From RHKX01 sp963743875 (GTDB lineage: Bacteria; Actinomycetota; Thermoleophilia; Solirubrobacterales; 70-9): a DNA stretch of 64,000 bases. The stretch covers positions 1,302,001-1,366,000 of the forward strand of contig CAVURM010000001.1 of NCBI GenBank assembly GCA_963743875.1, written 5' to 3'. The stretch's first letter is position 1; each line of letters begins with the position of its first letter. Of this stretch, positions 25,626 through 34,500 are shown piece after piece. Under the pieces are notes generated by a model. It was not told where the DNA came from. It did no database searches and was given only the letters and a program-made list of their open reading frames with translations. A program made the translations under genes and the position numbers.

Positions 25626-27845
25626 TCAGGGCCGTTCAGCCACCTCGCCCGCCGACACCACCACGGACTCGCCTCCCGCCGTACCGAGCGAGTGAGCGGC
25701 GAGCAACGTGGTCAGCGAGGAGATCAGAAAGCTGTCGGGCTCAGGCGCCTCGCGCTCACCACTGATAACCGCGCCGATCTCCGTGAACTGCTCCGTCCAG
25801 CCCTTCTGCTGTCGGCGGCCGCCGAGCCGGCGACGCTTGCCGCCCGGGTCGCCCTGATCGGTCCAGATCTCGGCGCTGCGGAAATCATCGATCACCCCGT
25901 AGGCACCGGGGGCGCTCGCCTCGAAGCGCTCCTTGCCGGGGCCGCTCGGGGCATCGGCCGCGAAGTCGAGCGTCCCGACCGACCCATCGGCGAACTCGAT
26001 GCGGACGCTGAAGTTGTCCGTCGCCACGAGCGCCAGTCCGGGCATGGAGGCGAACCCCGAGGCATGAACCCGAACCGGATCGGAATCCGCTTGGTCACAG
26101 AGAAAATCGATGAAGTGGCAACCCTCACCCAGCAGACGGCCACCCCCGACCAGGGGGTCATTGGTCCAGTGGCTCAGCGGCAGGCGTCCGGCATTGACCC
26201 GATAGCGCATCAGTCGCGGCGAGTTGAGCGCCCCCCGCAACTCGGCGGCCAGCGGAGCGTGGCGACGGTTGAAGCCGACCCAGAGCGGGGCACCGGAGGC
26301 CCGCTGGGCGGCGCGGACCGCCAGCAGGCCGTCGAAATCGAGGCTGAGCGGCTTCTCGACATAGGTCGGGATCCCGGCGGCAAGCGACGCCGCGGCCAGC
26401 TCGGCGTGGCTGTCGTGGCGGGTGGCGATCACGATCAGGTCGAGGTCGGGATGGGCGATCAGCTCGGCGGGATCGGCGTAGGACCGCTGGAAGCCGAAAC
26501 GGCGACGAGCATCCTCGGCGCTCAGCCCGCCCGCGGAGGCCACCGCGCCAGGCAGGATCCCGGCCGCGGCGAGCCCGGGCATGATCGTCGCGGTCGCGAA
26601 GCCGCCGGCGCCGATGATCCCGAACCGGGGGGCGCCGGTCCGCTGCCGCGGGCGCCATCCAGTTCGGGCAGGGGCGACCGCGGGCTCGGGAGCCTCGTGA
26701 ACGCCCGCGCCCCGCTGATCGGCGGACGGGGCCTCGACGGGGTATTCGAGCACGATCCCCAGCGCCCGTTCCTCAGCCTCGCCGCCACCGGCCAGCAACT
26801 CGAATGCCCGCTCGGCCTCGCTGATCGCGAATCGGTGGGTGATCAGTTCGACGGGATCCAGACGGCCATCCGCGATCAGCCACAGAAACGACTCCATGTT
26901 GCGCTGCTCCGTCCAGCGCACGTAGCCGATCGGATAGTCATGGCCGTGCTCCTCGTAGCCGGGGTCGTAGCGGCCGGGGCCATAGGAGCGGGAGAGGCGC
27001 AGATCGAGCTCGCCCATGTAATAGGGGTCGCGGGGCAGTTCCAGAGCGACGTCGCCGACGACGACGACGGGGGCGCGGTCGCGGGCGAGGGCCGCGGCGA
27101 GGCGCACGGGATCGTTGTCGGCGGGGGCGGAAGCGCAGATCAGCACCGCGTCGGCCGAGCCGTCCCAGCGTGAGCCGAGCTCGCCGCGAAGCTGCGCATC
27201 GGCTCCGGCTTCGTGGCCGAGCTCGCAGAGGCGCGGCTCCAGGTCCGTCCCGATCACGCGACAACCGGCGGCGAGGGCTATTCGGGTGGCGAGCTGGCCG
27301 ATCAGGCCGAGGCCGATGATCGCTACCGTCGAACCGACCTGCAGCTCGGCCCTGCGGAATCCGTGCATCGCGATCGCGCCGACCGTCGCGAACGCCGCCC
27401 GCTCGACGCTCACGCCCTCGGGAACCGGTGCGCAGAGAAGCTGGGGGACGACATCGACCTCGGCGTGCGTCGCGTATCCGCCGCCGGCGATCGCAACCCT
27501 CTGCCCGGGCCGCAGACCGCGTACGTCGGCACCGACCTCTCGCACGGTGCCGGCGGCACTGTAGCCGAGCGGGGAGAGCTCCTCGAGCCGGCGGCGGACC
27601 AGCTGAACGGTGTCCGCGATCCCGTCCCGACGGGCCTTTTCGATCACCTGTCTGGCCTGTTCCGGCCGAGCCCTGGCCTTCCCCAGCAGGTTCTTGCGCG
27701 CAACATCGAGCGTCGCCCGCTCCGTCCCGGCGCTCAGCACCGACGCCTCCACCCGGACCGCGACCTCACCTGACCCCGGCCCGGGGTCGGGGACATCCAC
27801 CAGCTCGACCCGGCCGTCACGGAGCCGCTGGGCGATCTGCTTCAT
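25626..27845 (-). CDS. Two-domain dehydrogenase/oxidoreductase (MDR plus Gfo/Idh/MocA)
   Basis: 739 residues. The N-terminal ~370 residues are a medium-chain dehydrogenase: SAGTERATLDVARKNL, then a Rossmann motif VAIIGLGLIGQLATR. The usual zinc ligands are not obvious. From about residue 400 a Gfo/Idh/MocA domain follows (FGIIGAGGFATATIMPGLAA, and EKPLS with the conserved lysine). These fused proteins occur in polysaccharide loci with DegT aminotransferases, but their reaction is not established; oxidation of a nucleotide sugar or inositol-like compound is likely. Its start overlaps the DegT stop by 4 nt, so it is last in a coupled operon. Confidence 0.85.
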   Translation of the reverse strand: MKQIAQRLRDGRVELVDVPDPGPGSGEVAVRVEASVLSAGTERATLDVARKNLLGKARARPEQARQVIEKARRDGIADTVQLVRRRLEELSPLGYSAAGTVREVGADVRGLRPGQRVAIAGGGYATHAEVDVVPQLLCAPVPEGVSVERAAFATVGAIAMHGFRRAELQVGSTVAIIGLGLIGQLATRIALAAGCRVIGTDLEPRLCELGHEAGADAQLRGELGSRWDGSADAVLICASAPADNDPVRLAAALARDRAPVVVVGDVALELPRDPYYMGELDLRLSRSYGPGRYDPGYEEHGHDYPIGYVRWTEQRNMESFLWLIADGRLDPVELITHRFAISEAERAFELLAGGGEAEERALGIVLEYPVEAPSADQRGAGVHEAPEPAVAPARTGWRPRQRTGAPRFGIIGAGGFATATIMPGLAAAGILPGAVASAGGLSAEDARRRFGFQRSYADPAELIAHPDLDLIVIATRHDSHAELAAASLAAGIPTYVEKPLSLDFDGLLAVRAAQRASGAPLWVGFNRRHAPLAAELRGALNSPRLMRYRVNAGRLPLSHWTNDPLVGGGRLLGEGCHFIDFLCDQADSDPVRVHASGFASMPGLALVATDNFSVRIEFADGSVGTLDFAADAPSGPGKERFEASAPGAYGVIDDFRSAEIWTDQGDPGGKRRRLGGRRQQKGWTEQFTEIGAVISGEREAPEPDSFLISSLTTLLAAHSLGTAGGESVVVSAGEVAERP

Positions 27846-28993
27846 CCGACGTTCGCCCGACCGGCGACGTCGGCCTCAGGGCGGGCCAGCTCGCCCGACT
27901 CCGCGATCGCTGCGCAGACCGCATCAACCTCCCGGGGAGTGATCCCGGCGAACATCGGCAGCGAGATCTCCTCAGCCGCCCACGCCTCGGCAGCCCCGAA
28001 GCCGGGGCAATCCGGGTCGAGGAAGGGCGGGTGCCGGTGGACGGCCGGCGTGTAGTGGAAACCGGTGCCGATCCCGCGCTCGGCGAGGAAGCTCTGCAGG
28101 GCGACCGGGTCGGCCACGCGGATCGGGAAGAGATGGTGGACATCGTCGCTGCCCGAACGCCTGGGGGGACGCCGGACTCCAGCGGGTAGGCCGTCGTCGT
28201 ACCGGGCAGCCGCCTCACGACGGGAGCCATTGGCACGATCGAGGCCCGGCAGCTTGACCGCAAGGACGGCGGCCTGGATCGTGTCGAGGCGCTCGTTGTG
28301 GCCCGCCAGAACGTGTTCACCCTTGCGGATCTGGCCGAGGTTTCGCAGCCCGCGAGCACGATCTGCGACGCCTGGATCCGACGTGGTGATCATGCCGCCG
28401 TCGCCGAATGCGCCGAGGTTCTTGGAGGGATAGAAACTGAACGCCGCGACGTCGCCCATCGACCCGCACGGCGTCCCCTTCCAGGACGCCCCGTGGGCCT
28501 GCGCGGCGTCCTCGATCACCGCGATACCGTGGCGGGTGGCGAACGCTCGCACCCGGTCCATCGCGCACGACTGACCGTAGAGGTGGACAGCGACGATCGC
28601 GGCGGTCCGCTCGCTGACGACCTCGGCGGCTGAATCGAGGTCGATCAGCCCACTGTCGGGCTCGACATCGCAGAAGACCGGAGCGGCGCCCGCGTCGAGC
28701 GGGCCGAGTGCGGAGGCGATGTAGGTGTGGGCGGGAACGATCACCTCGTCGCCGGCGCCGATCCCCAGGGCCTCCGTGGCGATCTGAAGCGCGGCGGTAC
28801 CGGAGCCGACGCCGATCCCCTCCCCGGCGCCCACGTAGGCGGCGAAGTCCCGCTCGAACTCGGCGACGGCGGAACCGAGGATGAAATCCCCCCGGTCGAC
28901 GACACCCGCGAACGCGGCGTCGAGCTCGGCTCGGAGCGGGCCGTGCAGGCGCCCGAGATCGACGAAGGGGACGGTGGTCACCGGGTTGCTCAC
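27842..28993 (-). CDS. DegT/DnrJ/EryC1/StrS sugar aminotransferase
   Basis: 383 residues, normal length. These PLP enzymes transaminate keto-sugars attached to nucleotides. GTAALQIATEALGIGAGDEV binds the cofactor phosphate region, EDAAQAHGA carries the pyridine-N aspartate region, and FYPSKNLGAFGDGGM holds the PLP lysine at about residue 188. Coupled to genes on both sides by 4-nt overlaps. Together with the WlbA-like oxidoreductase (33321-34361) and WlbB-like acetyltransferase (31290-31808) it could make a 2- or 3-acetamido sugar such as the UDP-GlcNAc3NAcA series. That pathway is inferred. Confidence 0.92.
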   Translation of the reverse strand: MSNPVTTVPFVDLGRLHGPLRAELDAAFAGVVDRGDFILGSAVAEFERDFAAYVGAGEGIGVGSGTAALQIATEALGIGAGDEVIVPAHTYIASALGPLDAGAAPVFCDVEPDSGLIDLDSAAEVVSERTAAIVAVHLYGQSCAMDRVRAFATRHGIAVIEDAAQAHGASWKGTPCGSMGDVAAFSFYPSKNLGAFGDGGMITTSDPGVADRARGLRNLGQIRKGEHVLAGHNERLDTIQAAVLAVKLPGLDRANGSRREAAARYDDGLPAGVRRPPRRSGSDDVHHLFPIRVADPVALQSFLAERGIGTGFHYTPAVHRHPPFLDPDCPGFGAAEAWAAEEISLPMFAGITPREVDAVCAAIAESGELARPEADVAGRANVG

Positions 28994-30045
28994 CCCCCCA
29001 CCTCTACCACGGTTTCCACGAAGAGGCTGCGGATCCGAGCTCCGCCCGCCCGCAGATCGGCAAGGCGCTCGGCGCCGGCAGCAGCGTTGCGCGGCTCGAT
29101 CTCGGCCAGTTCAGCGGGATCGGTGAACGTCCGCAGCATTCCCCGGCGCTCGAGCTCGGCGTCGACGGCCGGGCGCTCACCGGCGAACATCGAATAGGCG
29201 GGAACGCCGAGCAGAGCCGCTTCGCGACTCATCGTGCCACCAGCCCCGAGAAAGAGATCGCAGCGATGCAGGAGTGAGCGGGCGTCCACCGCATGTTCGG
29301 GAATCACCGTGTCGGCGAGCCCGAGCTCGCGCAGGTGACGGCGTTGCTCGGGATGGCGGGCAAGCACGATCGCCCGCGTCCTGGGACGTTCGGCGAGGGC
29401 GCGGATACTGCGCTCGAAGAGCGGATTCTCGCCTCGGTGGTAGGCGGCGCCGGCGGGTGCCGAGCGAGCGAGCACGAGCACGTCGCCGGCGCCGACGTCG
29501 AGGTCGAACTGCGCGAGGATCCCGGGGTCGGGCTCGATCTCGCCCAGGTAGACCTCCTCCTTGAAGCCCTCGTATCGGACCAGCTTGCGCTCGCTCGCAC
29601 CCTGCGAGGCGAGCTTGTCGACCGGTAAAGCGTCCGGGACGAGGACCCGGTCGGCAAGCCGAAAGGCAAGGTGATTGGCCGGTTGGTGTTCGAAGTCCAT
29701 GGCCGTGACGATCGGGATCCGCATCAGCCGGGCGGCGGAGATCTGCGCATAGGAGTTATGGGAAAGGGCCACATCGGGCTTGGCCTCACGGGCCCAGCCG
29801 ACGAGCCCTGCGCCGCGGGAGGCGAGGGTTCGGGCCTTGCCCAGCCGGCCGCCGGATCCCGAGTCCGGGGCCGCGGCGGCACCGACCACGATGACCCCGG
29901 GAAAGCGCTCGCGGGCCAGCTCGACCGTCTGAGCGTGGTCGCGGGCGGTGAGCAGCGGCTCGTGTCCGAGATCGAGAAGGTCGCTGACCAGCGGCTCGAA
30001 GAGGAGTGGGTGGGGCGAGTTGGAGAGATCGATCCAGACCCTCAT
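28990..30045 (-). CDS. DUF354 family protein, glycosyltransferase-like fold
   Basis: 351 residues from ATG 30045, MRVWIDLSNSPHPLLFEPL being the characteristic DUF354 opening. The C-terminal half has GAGGTMSREAALLGVPAYSM, like the donor-binding part of UDP-GlcNAc 2-epimerase/MurG-type GT-B proteins. DUF354 proteins are found in archaeal and bacterial polysaccharide loci, and their activity is not established. Overlaps its neighbours by 4 nt on both sides. A glycosyltransferase or epimerase role is the best guess. Confidence 0.85.
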   Translation of the reverse strand: MRVWIDLSNSPHPLLFEPLVSDLLDLGHEPLLTARDHAQTVELARERFPGVIVVGAAAAPDSGSGGRLGKARTLASRGAGLVGWAREAKPDVALSHNSYAQISAARLMRIPIVTAMDFEHQPANHLAFRLADRVLVPDALPVDKLASQGASERKLVRYEGFKEEVYLGEIEPDPGILAQFDLDVGAGDVLVLARSAPAGAAYHRGENPLFERSIRALAERPRTRAIVLARHPEQRRHLRELGLADTVIPEHAVDARSLLHRCDLFLGAGGTMSREAALLGVPAYSMFAGERPAVDAELERRGMLRTFTDPAELAEIEPRNAAAGAERLADLRAGGARIRSLFVETVVEVGG

Positions 30046-31280
30046 CGCGGCCCCTCCCTGGGCCGGCCCCGGTCGGCGCGGCTGGGCTCGGCCTCCGAGG
30101 CGGCCCGAGCGGACTCGGCAGTGGCGAGCCGGGCCAGCGCCTCCAGCATCGGCGCCTCGACCCAGCGGACATGCGGGGTCGGGTTGACCCAATGGCGGCG
30201 GCGCTGGAAGAGGAAGGCACCGTCGCGACGCCGCATCGAGCGAGCGCCCCAGTGCAGAACCCTCCAGGCGGCGTCGAGCCAGGCGGCGTCCTGCTCGGCG
30301 GCAGCGCTGAAGGTGGCGATCGCCTGCGCCATGCACTGTCCATCGATCGGGTAGAGGGAGTGATCGAAGAAGCGCGGAGCCCCGTCCGGCTCGAAGAGAT
30401 CGGCGGCGTAGTGGTCGAGCCCGCGACGACGGGCTTCCGCGACCCCGGGGTGTCCGAGGCCGTGCTCGATCCGCCCGAGGGCATCGAGCACGTAGCCGGT
30501 GTGGAAGTTGTCGACCCAGTCGCCGATCGGCGTCTCCGCGTAGGGCCAGGAGCCGTCGGTGCGCTGGTGGGCGATCGCAAATCCCGCCGTCTGGCGGGCC
30601 GCCTCGGCGAACCGCTCCGGGCCTCCGTGGCGGTGCAGCTCGGCGAGCAGCCCCCCGGCGAGCAGGCTGGCGTTGTGAATCGGTGTGCGGTCGCCCGGGA
30701 AGTAGCCGAAATAGGCGCCCCCCTCGGCGTCGGTGAGTGGGATCTCCTCGAGGAAGAACTCACCCACCGCCATCGCCCGGTCCAGCAGTTGCGAGTCTCC
30801 CTCGCTGTCGTAGGCGTCGAGCAGTGCGTAACCGGCAAACGCGGTCGCGACCGTGTTCGGCGTGCTCGCCGAGTAGAAGAAGAAGCGGGTTTCGACGTCG
30901 AAGGGGTAGCCCCAGCAGGGCAACTCGTACTCTGGCCGGCGTAGCTCATTCAGTCGCTCGAGAGCCCAGGCGATCGCCTCCCCCCGCGGAACCTCGGGGA
31001 TCGGCTCGAGCCGGGTGTAGGCGCTGAGCAGGTGGGAGATCGTCGCCGAGTTGTGGCGGGGCCTGATCGCGAGCGGTCGGCGCAGGTCGAGCGGGGAGCG
31101 CTTGACCACCTGGATCCCGATCCGACGCGCCAGCGGAGTGCGGCAGAGGCTCGAGAGCAGCGGCGAGTTCATTGCCTCGTATGGGTCGGGGCCAGACCAG
31201 GAGCGCTCACGGCCCCAGCGTTCGAGCTCGACGATCAGCCGGCGCAGCAGCGCCGGGTCCGGAGGGGCTATGGTCGCCAT
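30042..31280 (-). CDS. Alpha/alpha-toroid protein of a polysaccharide operon
   Basis: 412 residues from ATG 31280. Helical repeats with aromatic/Gly turns (GYPFDVETRFFFYSAST, TAFAGYALLDAYD, GAYFGYFPGDRTPIHNAS, DGSWPYAETPIGDWVDNFH) look like the (alpha/alpha)6 toroid of prenyltransferase/terpene-cyclase-like and glycan epimerase/lyase proteins. No DDXXD or other single catalytic motif is evident. It is first of four minus-strand genes overlapping by 4 nt each, with DUF354, DegT and the two-domain oxidoreductase, so it probably acts on the same glycan or precursor. Function not known. Confidence 0.7.
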   Translation of the reverse strand: MATIAPPDPALLRRLIVELERWGRERSWSGPDPYEAMNSPLLSSLCRTPLARRIGIQVVKRSPLDLRRPLAIRPRHNSATISHLLSAYTRLEPIPEVPRGEAIAWALERLNELRRPEYELPCWGYPFDVETRFFFYSASTPNTVATAFAGYALLDAYDSEGDSQLLDRAMAVGEFFLEEIPLTDAEGGAYFGYFPGDRTPIHNASLLAGGLLAELHRHGGPERFAEAARQTAGFAIAHQRTDGSWPYAETPIGDWVDNFHTGYVLDALGRIEHGLGHPGVAEARRRGLDHYAADLFEPDGAPRFFDHSLYPIDGQCMAQAIATFSAAAEQDAAWLDAAWRVLHWGARSMRRRDGAFLFQRRRHWVNPTPHVRWVEAPMLEALARLATAESARAASEAEPSRADRGRPREGPR

Positions 31281-31289
31281 CGAGCGACC

Positions 31290-31808
31290 GTGCCGACCGA
31301 GCCGACCAACGAAGCGCCCTTCCGGCTGATCCGCAACTGCAGCTTTGGCACCGATGTCGTCGTTCACTCCTTCACCAACCTCTACGGCTGCTCGATCGGG
31401 GCGGGCACGCACGTCGGCACGTTCGTCGAGATCCAGTCGGGCGCCACGATCGGGGAGCGCTGCAAGATCCAGAGCCACAGCTTCATCTGCTCAGGGGTCG
31501 AGATCGGCGACGGGGTCTTCATCGGCCACGGGGTCGTCTTCGTCAACGACAAGCGGCCGCGGGCTCGCAATGCCTCCGGCGAGCTGGCCGGGGAGGGGGA
31601 TTGGGAGTTGCTCGGCGTCCGCGTCGGAGCCGACGTCACGATCGGGTCTGGAGCGTTGGTGCTCGGCGGGGTCGAGATCGGCGACAGGGCGATGGTGGGT
31701 GCCGGCGCCGTGGTCAGTCGGAACGTCCCATCCGGGGAGACGGTAGCCGGGATTCCGGCCCGGGCAACCACGAGGAACTCGGCGCCCGAGGATCGCATCG
31801 GGAAGTGA
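31290..31808 (+). CDS. Hexapeptide-repeat N-acetyltransferase (WlbB-like)
   Basis: 172 residues from GTG 31290. Left-handed beta-helix repeats fill the protein (IGAGTHVGTFVEIQSGATIG, IGDGVFIGHGVVFVND, VGADVTIGSGALVLGG). The histidine in GHGVVFVNDKRPRA is where WlbB/PglD-type enzymes bind the sugar amine. It would acetylate an amino group on a nucleotide sugar using acetyl-CoA, following transamination by the DegT enzyme. Its start is only 9 bp from the divergent toroid-protein start, so the promoters must overlap the coding regions. Confidence 0.85.
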   Translation: MPTEPTNEAPFRLIRNCSFGTDVVVHSFTNLYGCSIGAGTHVGTFVEIQSGATIGERCKIQSHSFICSGVEIGDGVFIGHGVVFVNDKRPRARNASGELAGEGDWELLGVRVGADVTIGSGALVLGGVEIGDRAMVGAGAVVSRNVPSGETVAGIPARATTRNSAPEDRIGK

Positions 31809-31821
31809 CAGACCCCGGCCT

Positions 31822-33186
31822 TCAGCTCTTCGAGCGACCGCTGAAGACCGCCGGCAGAGTGCGCATCACCAGGCGAATGTCGAGCCAGAGCGACCAGTTG
31901 GCGACGTATAGGTAGTCGAGCTTGACCATCTCATCGAAGGGGATCCGGGTCCTGCCCAGGACCTGCCAGAGACCGGTGATCCCCGGGGTCAGGTCGAGCC
32001 GGGACCGACCCCAGCCGGCGACGTTGGAGTCCTCGCACTCGGGAAGCGGTCGTGGGCCGACGATGCTCATCTCGCCGCGCGCCACGTTGAACAACTGAGG
32101 CAGCTCGTCGAGGCTGCTCTTGCGCAACCAGGACCCGATCCGGGTGACGCGTGGGTCGTGGTCGAGGTGAAGCCAGTTGGGATCCTTGCTCGCCGACATC
32201 AATCCCTCGCGCCGGCTCTCCGCGTCCTCGTACATGGTCCTGAACTTGAAGACGTCGAACCGAGTGCCGCCGCGCCCGATTCTGGCTTGGCGGAATATCA
32301 CCGGCCCTGGCGATGTCGCTCGCACCGCGATCGCGATCGCCGCCAGCAGCGGCGAGCAGACCAGCAGGGTCGGAATCGCGATCACGAGATCGAAGCCGCG
32401 CTTGAGCAGCAACGAGGTCCGCCCCAGGACGGGTGTCGGAATGCCGAGCAGGGCGATCCCCTGCAGCTCATCGACCTCGACTGCAGGGCCGAAGGCTTCG
32501 ACCGCGTCGGGCAGGAGGCCGACCTTGAGCGAGTAACGACAGCACCGGTCGATCAGATCGCGTACCTGATCGGCCTCGAACGCGTCCCGGCAGACGAAGA
32601 TCCGTTCGGGGGCGTGCTCGGTGATCACCCGATCGAGATCATCAGAGGAGCCGAGTCGACGCGGACCGTGCAGGGTGGGCTCAGCGTCGTTACCCGCGGT
32701 GCCGAGCATGCCGATGGGCTCGAGGTTGAGCTCCGGGTGCCGATCGAGGATCTGCATCAGGGGCGCGATAACCGGCCCGTCACCGACCAGCAAGACCCGT
32801 TCGGGGCCCAGCCGCCGGGCGACCACGCTCGAGGCGACCTGACGCAGGGTTGGGATCAACAACAGCGAGATCAGCCCGAAGAGCAGGCACTCGAACAGTG
32901 TCATCTGCTCGACCGACGCGAAGCGACTCGCAGCCCAGACGGCCAGCCCACCGACCAGCAACGCGTGAAAGATCGCGGGAAGGTCGTCGATCACCGAGTG
33001 GCTGATCCGCTTCAGGACCCGGTCATAGAGGCCGTAGAGATTCATCACGACGAGCCAGGCGGGCAGGGTGAGCGCGGCGAAGACGATGAACTCGGCGCGG
33101 TCGGCACGGTCGGCGGCAATCAGCGCCGCGGCCACGAGCGCGAAGAGGATCGCAAGGGCGTCTGTGCAGGCAAACAGACGGCGCAC
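31822..33186 (-). CDS. Polyprenyl-phosphate sugar-1-phosphate transferase (initiating enzyme 1)
   Basis: 454 residues from GTG 33186; the frame stays open upstream to about 33320, so a longer N-terminus is possible. Four membrane helices in the first ~125 residues and a Rossmann-like middle domain (VLLVGDGPVIAPLMQIL) are followed by the catalytic PHPT domain from about residue 265: one membrane hairpin, VFKFRTMYEDAES, SLDELPQLFNV, GEMSIVGPRPLPE. It transfers a sugar phosphate from UDP-sugar to undecaprenyl phosphate, starting repeat-unit synthesis. A second such enzyme lies at 49463-50977. Confidence 0.92.
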   Translation of the reverse strand: MRRLFACTDALAILFALVAAALIAADRADRAEFIVFAALTLPAWLVVMNLYGLYDRVLKRISHSVIDDLPAIFHALLVGGLAVWAASRFASVEQMTLFECLLFGLISLLLIPTLRQVASSVVARRLGPERVLLVGDGPVIAPLMQILDRHPELNLEPIGMLGTAGNDAEPTLHGPRRLGSSDDLDRVITEHAPERIFVCRDAFEADQVRDLIDRCCRYSLKVGLLPDAVEAFGPAVEVDELQGIALLGIPTPVLGRTSLLLKRGFDLVIAIPTLLVCSPLLAAIAIAVRATSPGPVIFRQARIGRGGTRFDVFKFRTMYEDAESRREGLMSASKDPNWLHLDHDPRVTRIGSWLRKSSLDELPQLFNVARGEMSIVGPRPLPECEDSNVAGWGRSRLDLTPGITGLWQVLGRTRIPFDEMVKLDYLYVANWSLWLDIRLVMRTLPAVFSGRSKS

Positions 33187-33320
33187 CAGCCGGTCTCGAT
33201 ACCCCCAGCCGGTGGAGACGATCGCGGTATCGGATACCCGTGGCAGCAGGAAGGGCCGGGGGACCCCGTCGCTGCGCTCGGCCTGCTCCGGGCTGATCGG
33301 GATGTTGCGCCCCGAGTTGA

Positions 33321-34361
33321 TCAGCCCGATCCCTCGGGGGCGCGAGGCTCGACCGCGACCGGGACGCCCTGATCGGCCATCGACCGCTCAGCGGCCTCGA
33401 CCGTGCGGATCACGTCGACGGCGAGATCGTTGTCGCTCATCGGCGGCTCCCCGGTTCTGATCGAGTGGACGAAATCGGCAAGTTCTTCCTTAATCGGCTC
33501 CGCCGGCTCGATTCTGAGGGAAACGATGTCGCCCGTCCGGTAGGAGAGCTGATACTGGCCGAACGTCTCGGGGTCCTGGTACTCGATGCCGGCGTCGTAG
33601 ATGCGAACCGGCTCAGTCGCACCGTCCTCGTAGACGAGCATCTTTCGACTGCCGACGATCACGGTCCGCCGCAGCTTACTCGGGGAGAGCCAACTCAACT
33701 CGACGTGCGCCAGCAGCCCGTCGGCGTATCCGAGGTCGACGAAAGCGACGTCGGCGACCCCTGGACCGATCACCGCCCGACCAACCGCCCCCACCCGCGC
33801 TGGTGAGACCCCGAGCCAGTGGCGAAGGATCGAGAAGTCGTGGGGACCAAGATCGGAGATCACGCTTACGTCGCTGCGGTAGGGGCCGAGATTGACTCGG
33901 CTGGAGGAGATGAAGTGCAGATCGCCGAGCTCTCCTGCGTCGATCAGCTTCTTGATCCGGCGGACGGGCGGGCTGTAGATGAAGGTGTGGCCGCACATCA
34001 GCATCCGTCCCTCGCGTTCGGCGAGGGCGACGATGTCGAGAGCCTCGTCGCTGCTGGGCGCCAGCGGCTTCTCGATGAAGACATGCTTTCCCGCGCGCAG
34101 CGCCGCGGTTGCGAGCTCGCGGTGGGTTGAGGCCGGAGTGGCGATCAGGACGGCATCGACCAGGGGGTCGGAGAGGACGTCCTCGACCTCGAGGGTGGTT
34201 CGCGCTTCCGGATAGCGCGGTGCGAAGCGCTTCAGGCGATCGGCGTCGAGGTCGCAGAGCCACGGAACCGTCACCGCCTCCAGCTCACCGAGCACCCGGA
34301 GGCGATTGGGGCCCCAGTATCCGAGACCCACGATTCCGATTGAAGTCGCTACTAGAGTCAT
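33321..34361 (-). CDS. Gfo/Idh/MocA oxidoreductase (WlbA-like)
   Basis: 346 residues from ATG 34361. GIVGLGYWGPNRLRVL is the NAD-binding loop and EKPLAPSSDEALDIV carries the conserved lysine. GHTFIYSPPVRRIKKLID and YRSDVSVISDLGPHDFSIL resemble UDP-GlcNAc/UDP-GlcNAcA 3-dehydrogenases (WlbA/WbpB). It would oxidise C3 of the sugar nucleotide as substrate for the DegT aminotransferase. The next minus-strand gene is the initiating transferase. Start chosen at the ATG directly before the Rossmann strand. Confidence 0.88.
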   Translation of the reverse strand: MTLVATSIGIVGLGYWGPNRLRVLGELEAVTVPWLCDLDADRLKRFAPRYPEARTTLEVEDVLSDPLVDAVLIATPASTHRELATAALRAGKHVFIEKPLAPSSDEALDIVALAEREGRMLMCGHTFIYSPPVRRIKKLIDAGELGDLHFISSSRVNLGPYRSDVSVISDLGPHDFSILRHWLGVSPARVGAVGRAVIGPGVADVAFVDLGYADGLLAHVELSWLSPSKLRRTVIVGSRKMLVYEDGATEPVRIYDAGIEYQDPETFGQYQLSYRTGDIVSLRIEPAEPIKEELADFVHSIRTGEPPMSDNDLAVDVIRTVEAAERSMADQGVPVAVEPRAPEGSG

Positions 34362-34500
34362 CTCTCGACGACGGCGATCCGCCTCGTTCCTTTCCCCCAA
34401 GCCATGAAACGGCCATCGCTCACGTGACATCCGAAACCCTGCAGGACCAGCATACGGTAGGTCGACCCACTGAGCCGGGCGCAGGGAACGGCCCATCTTG

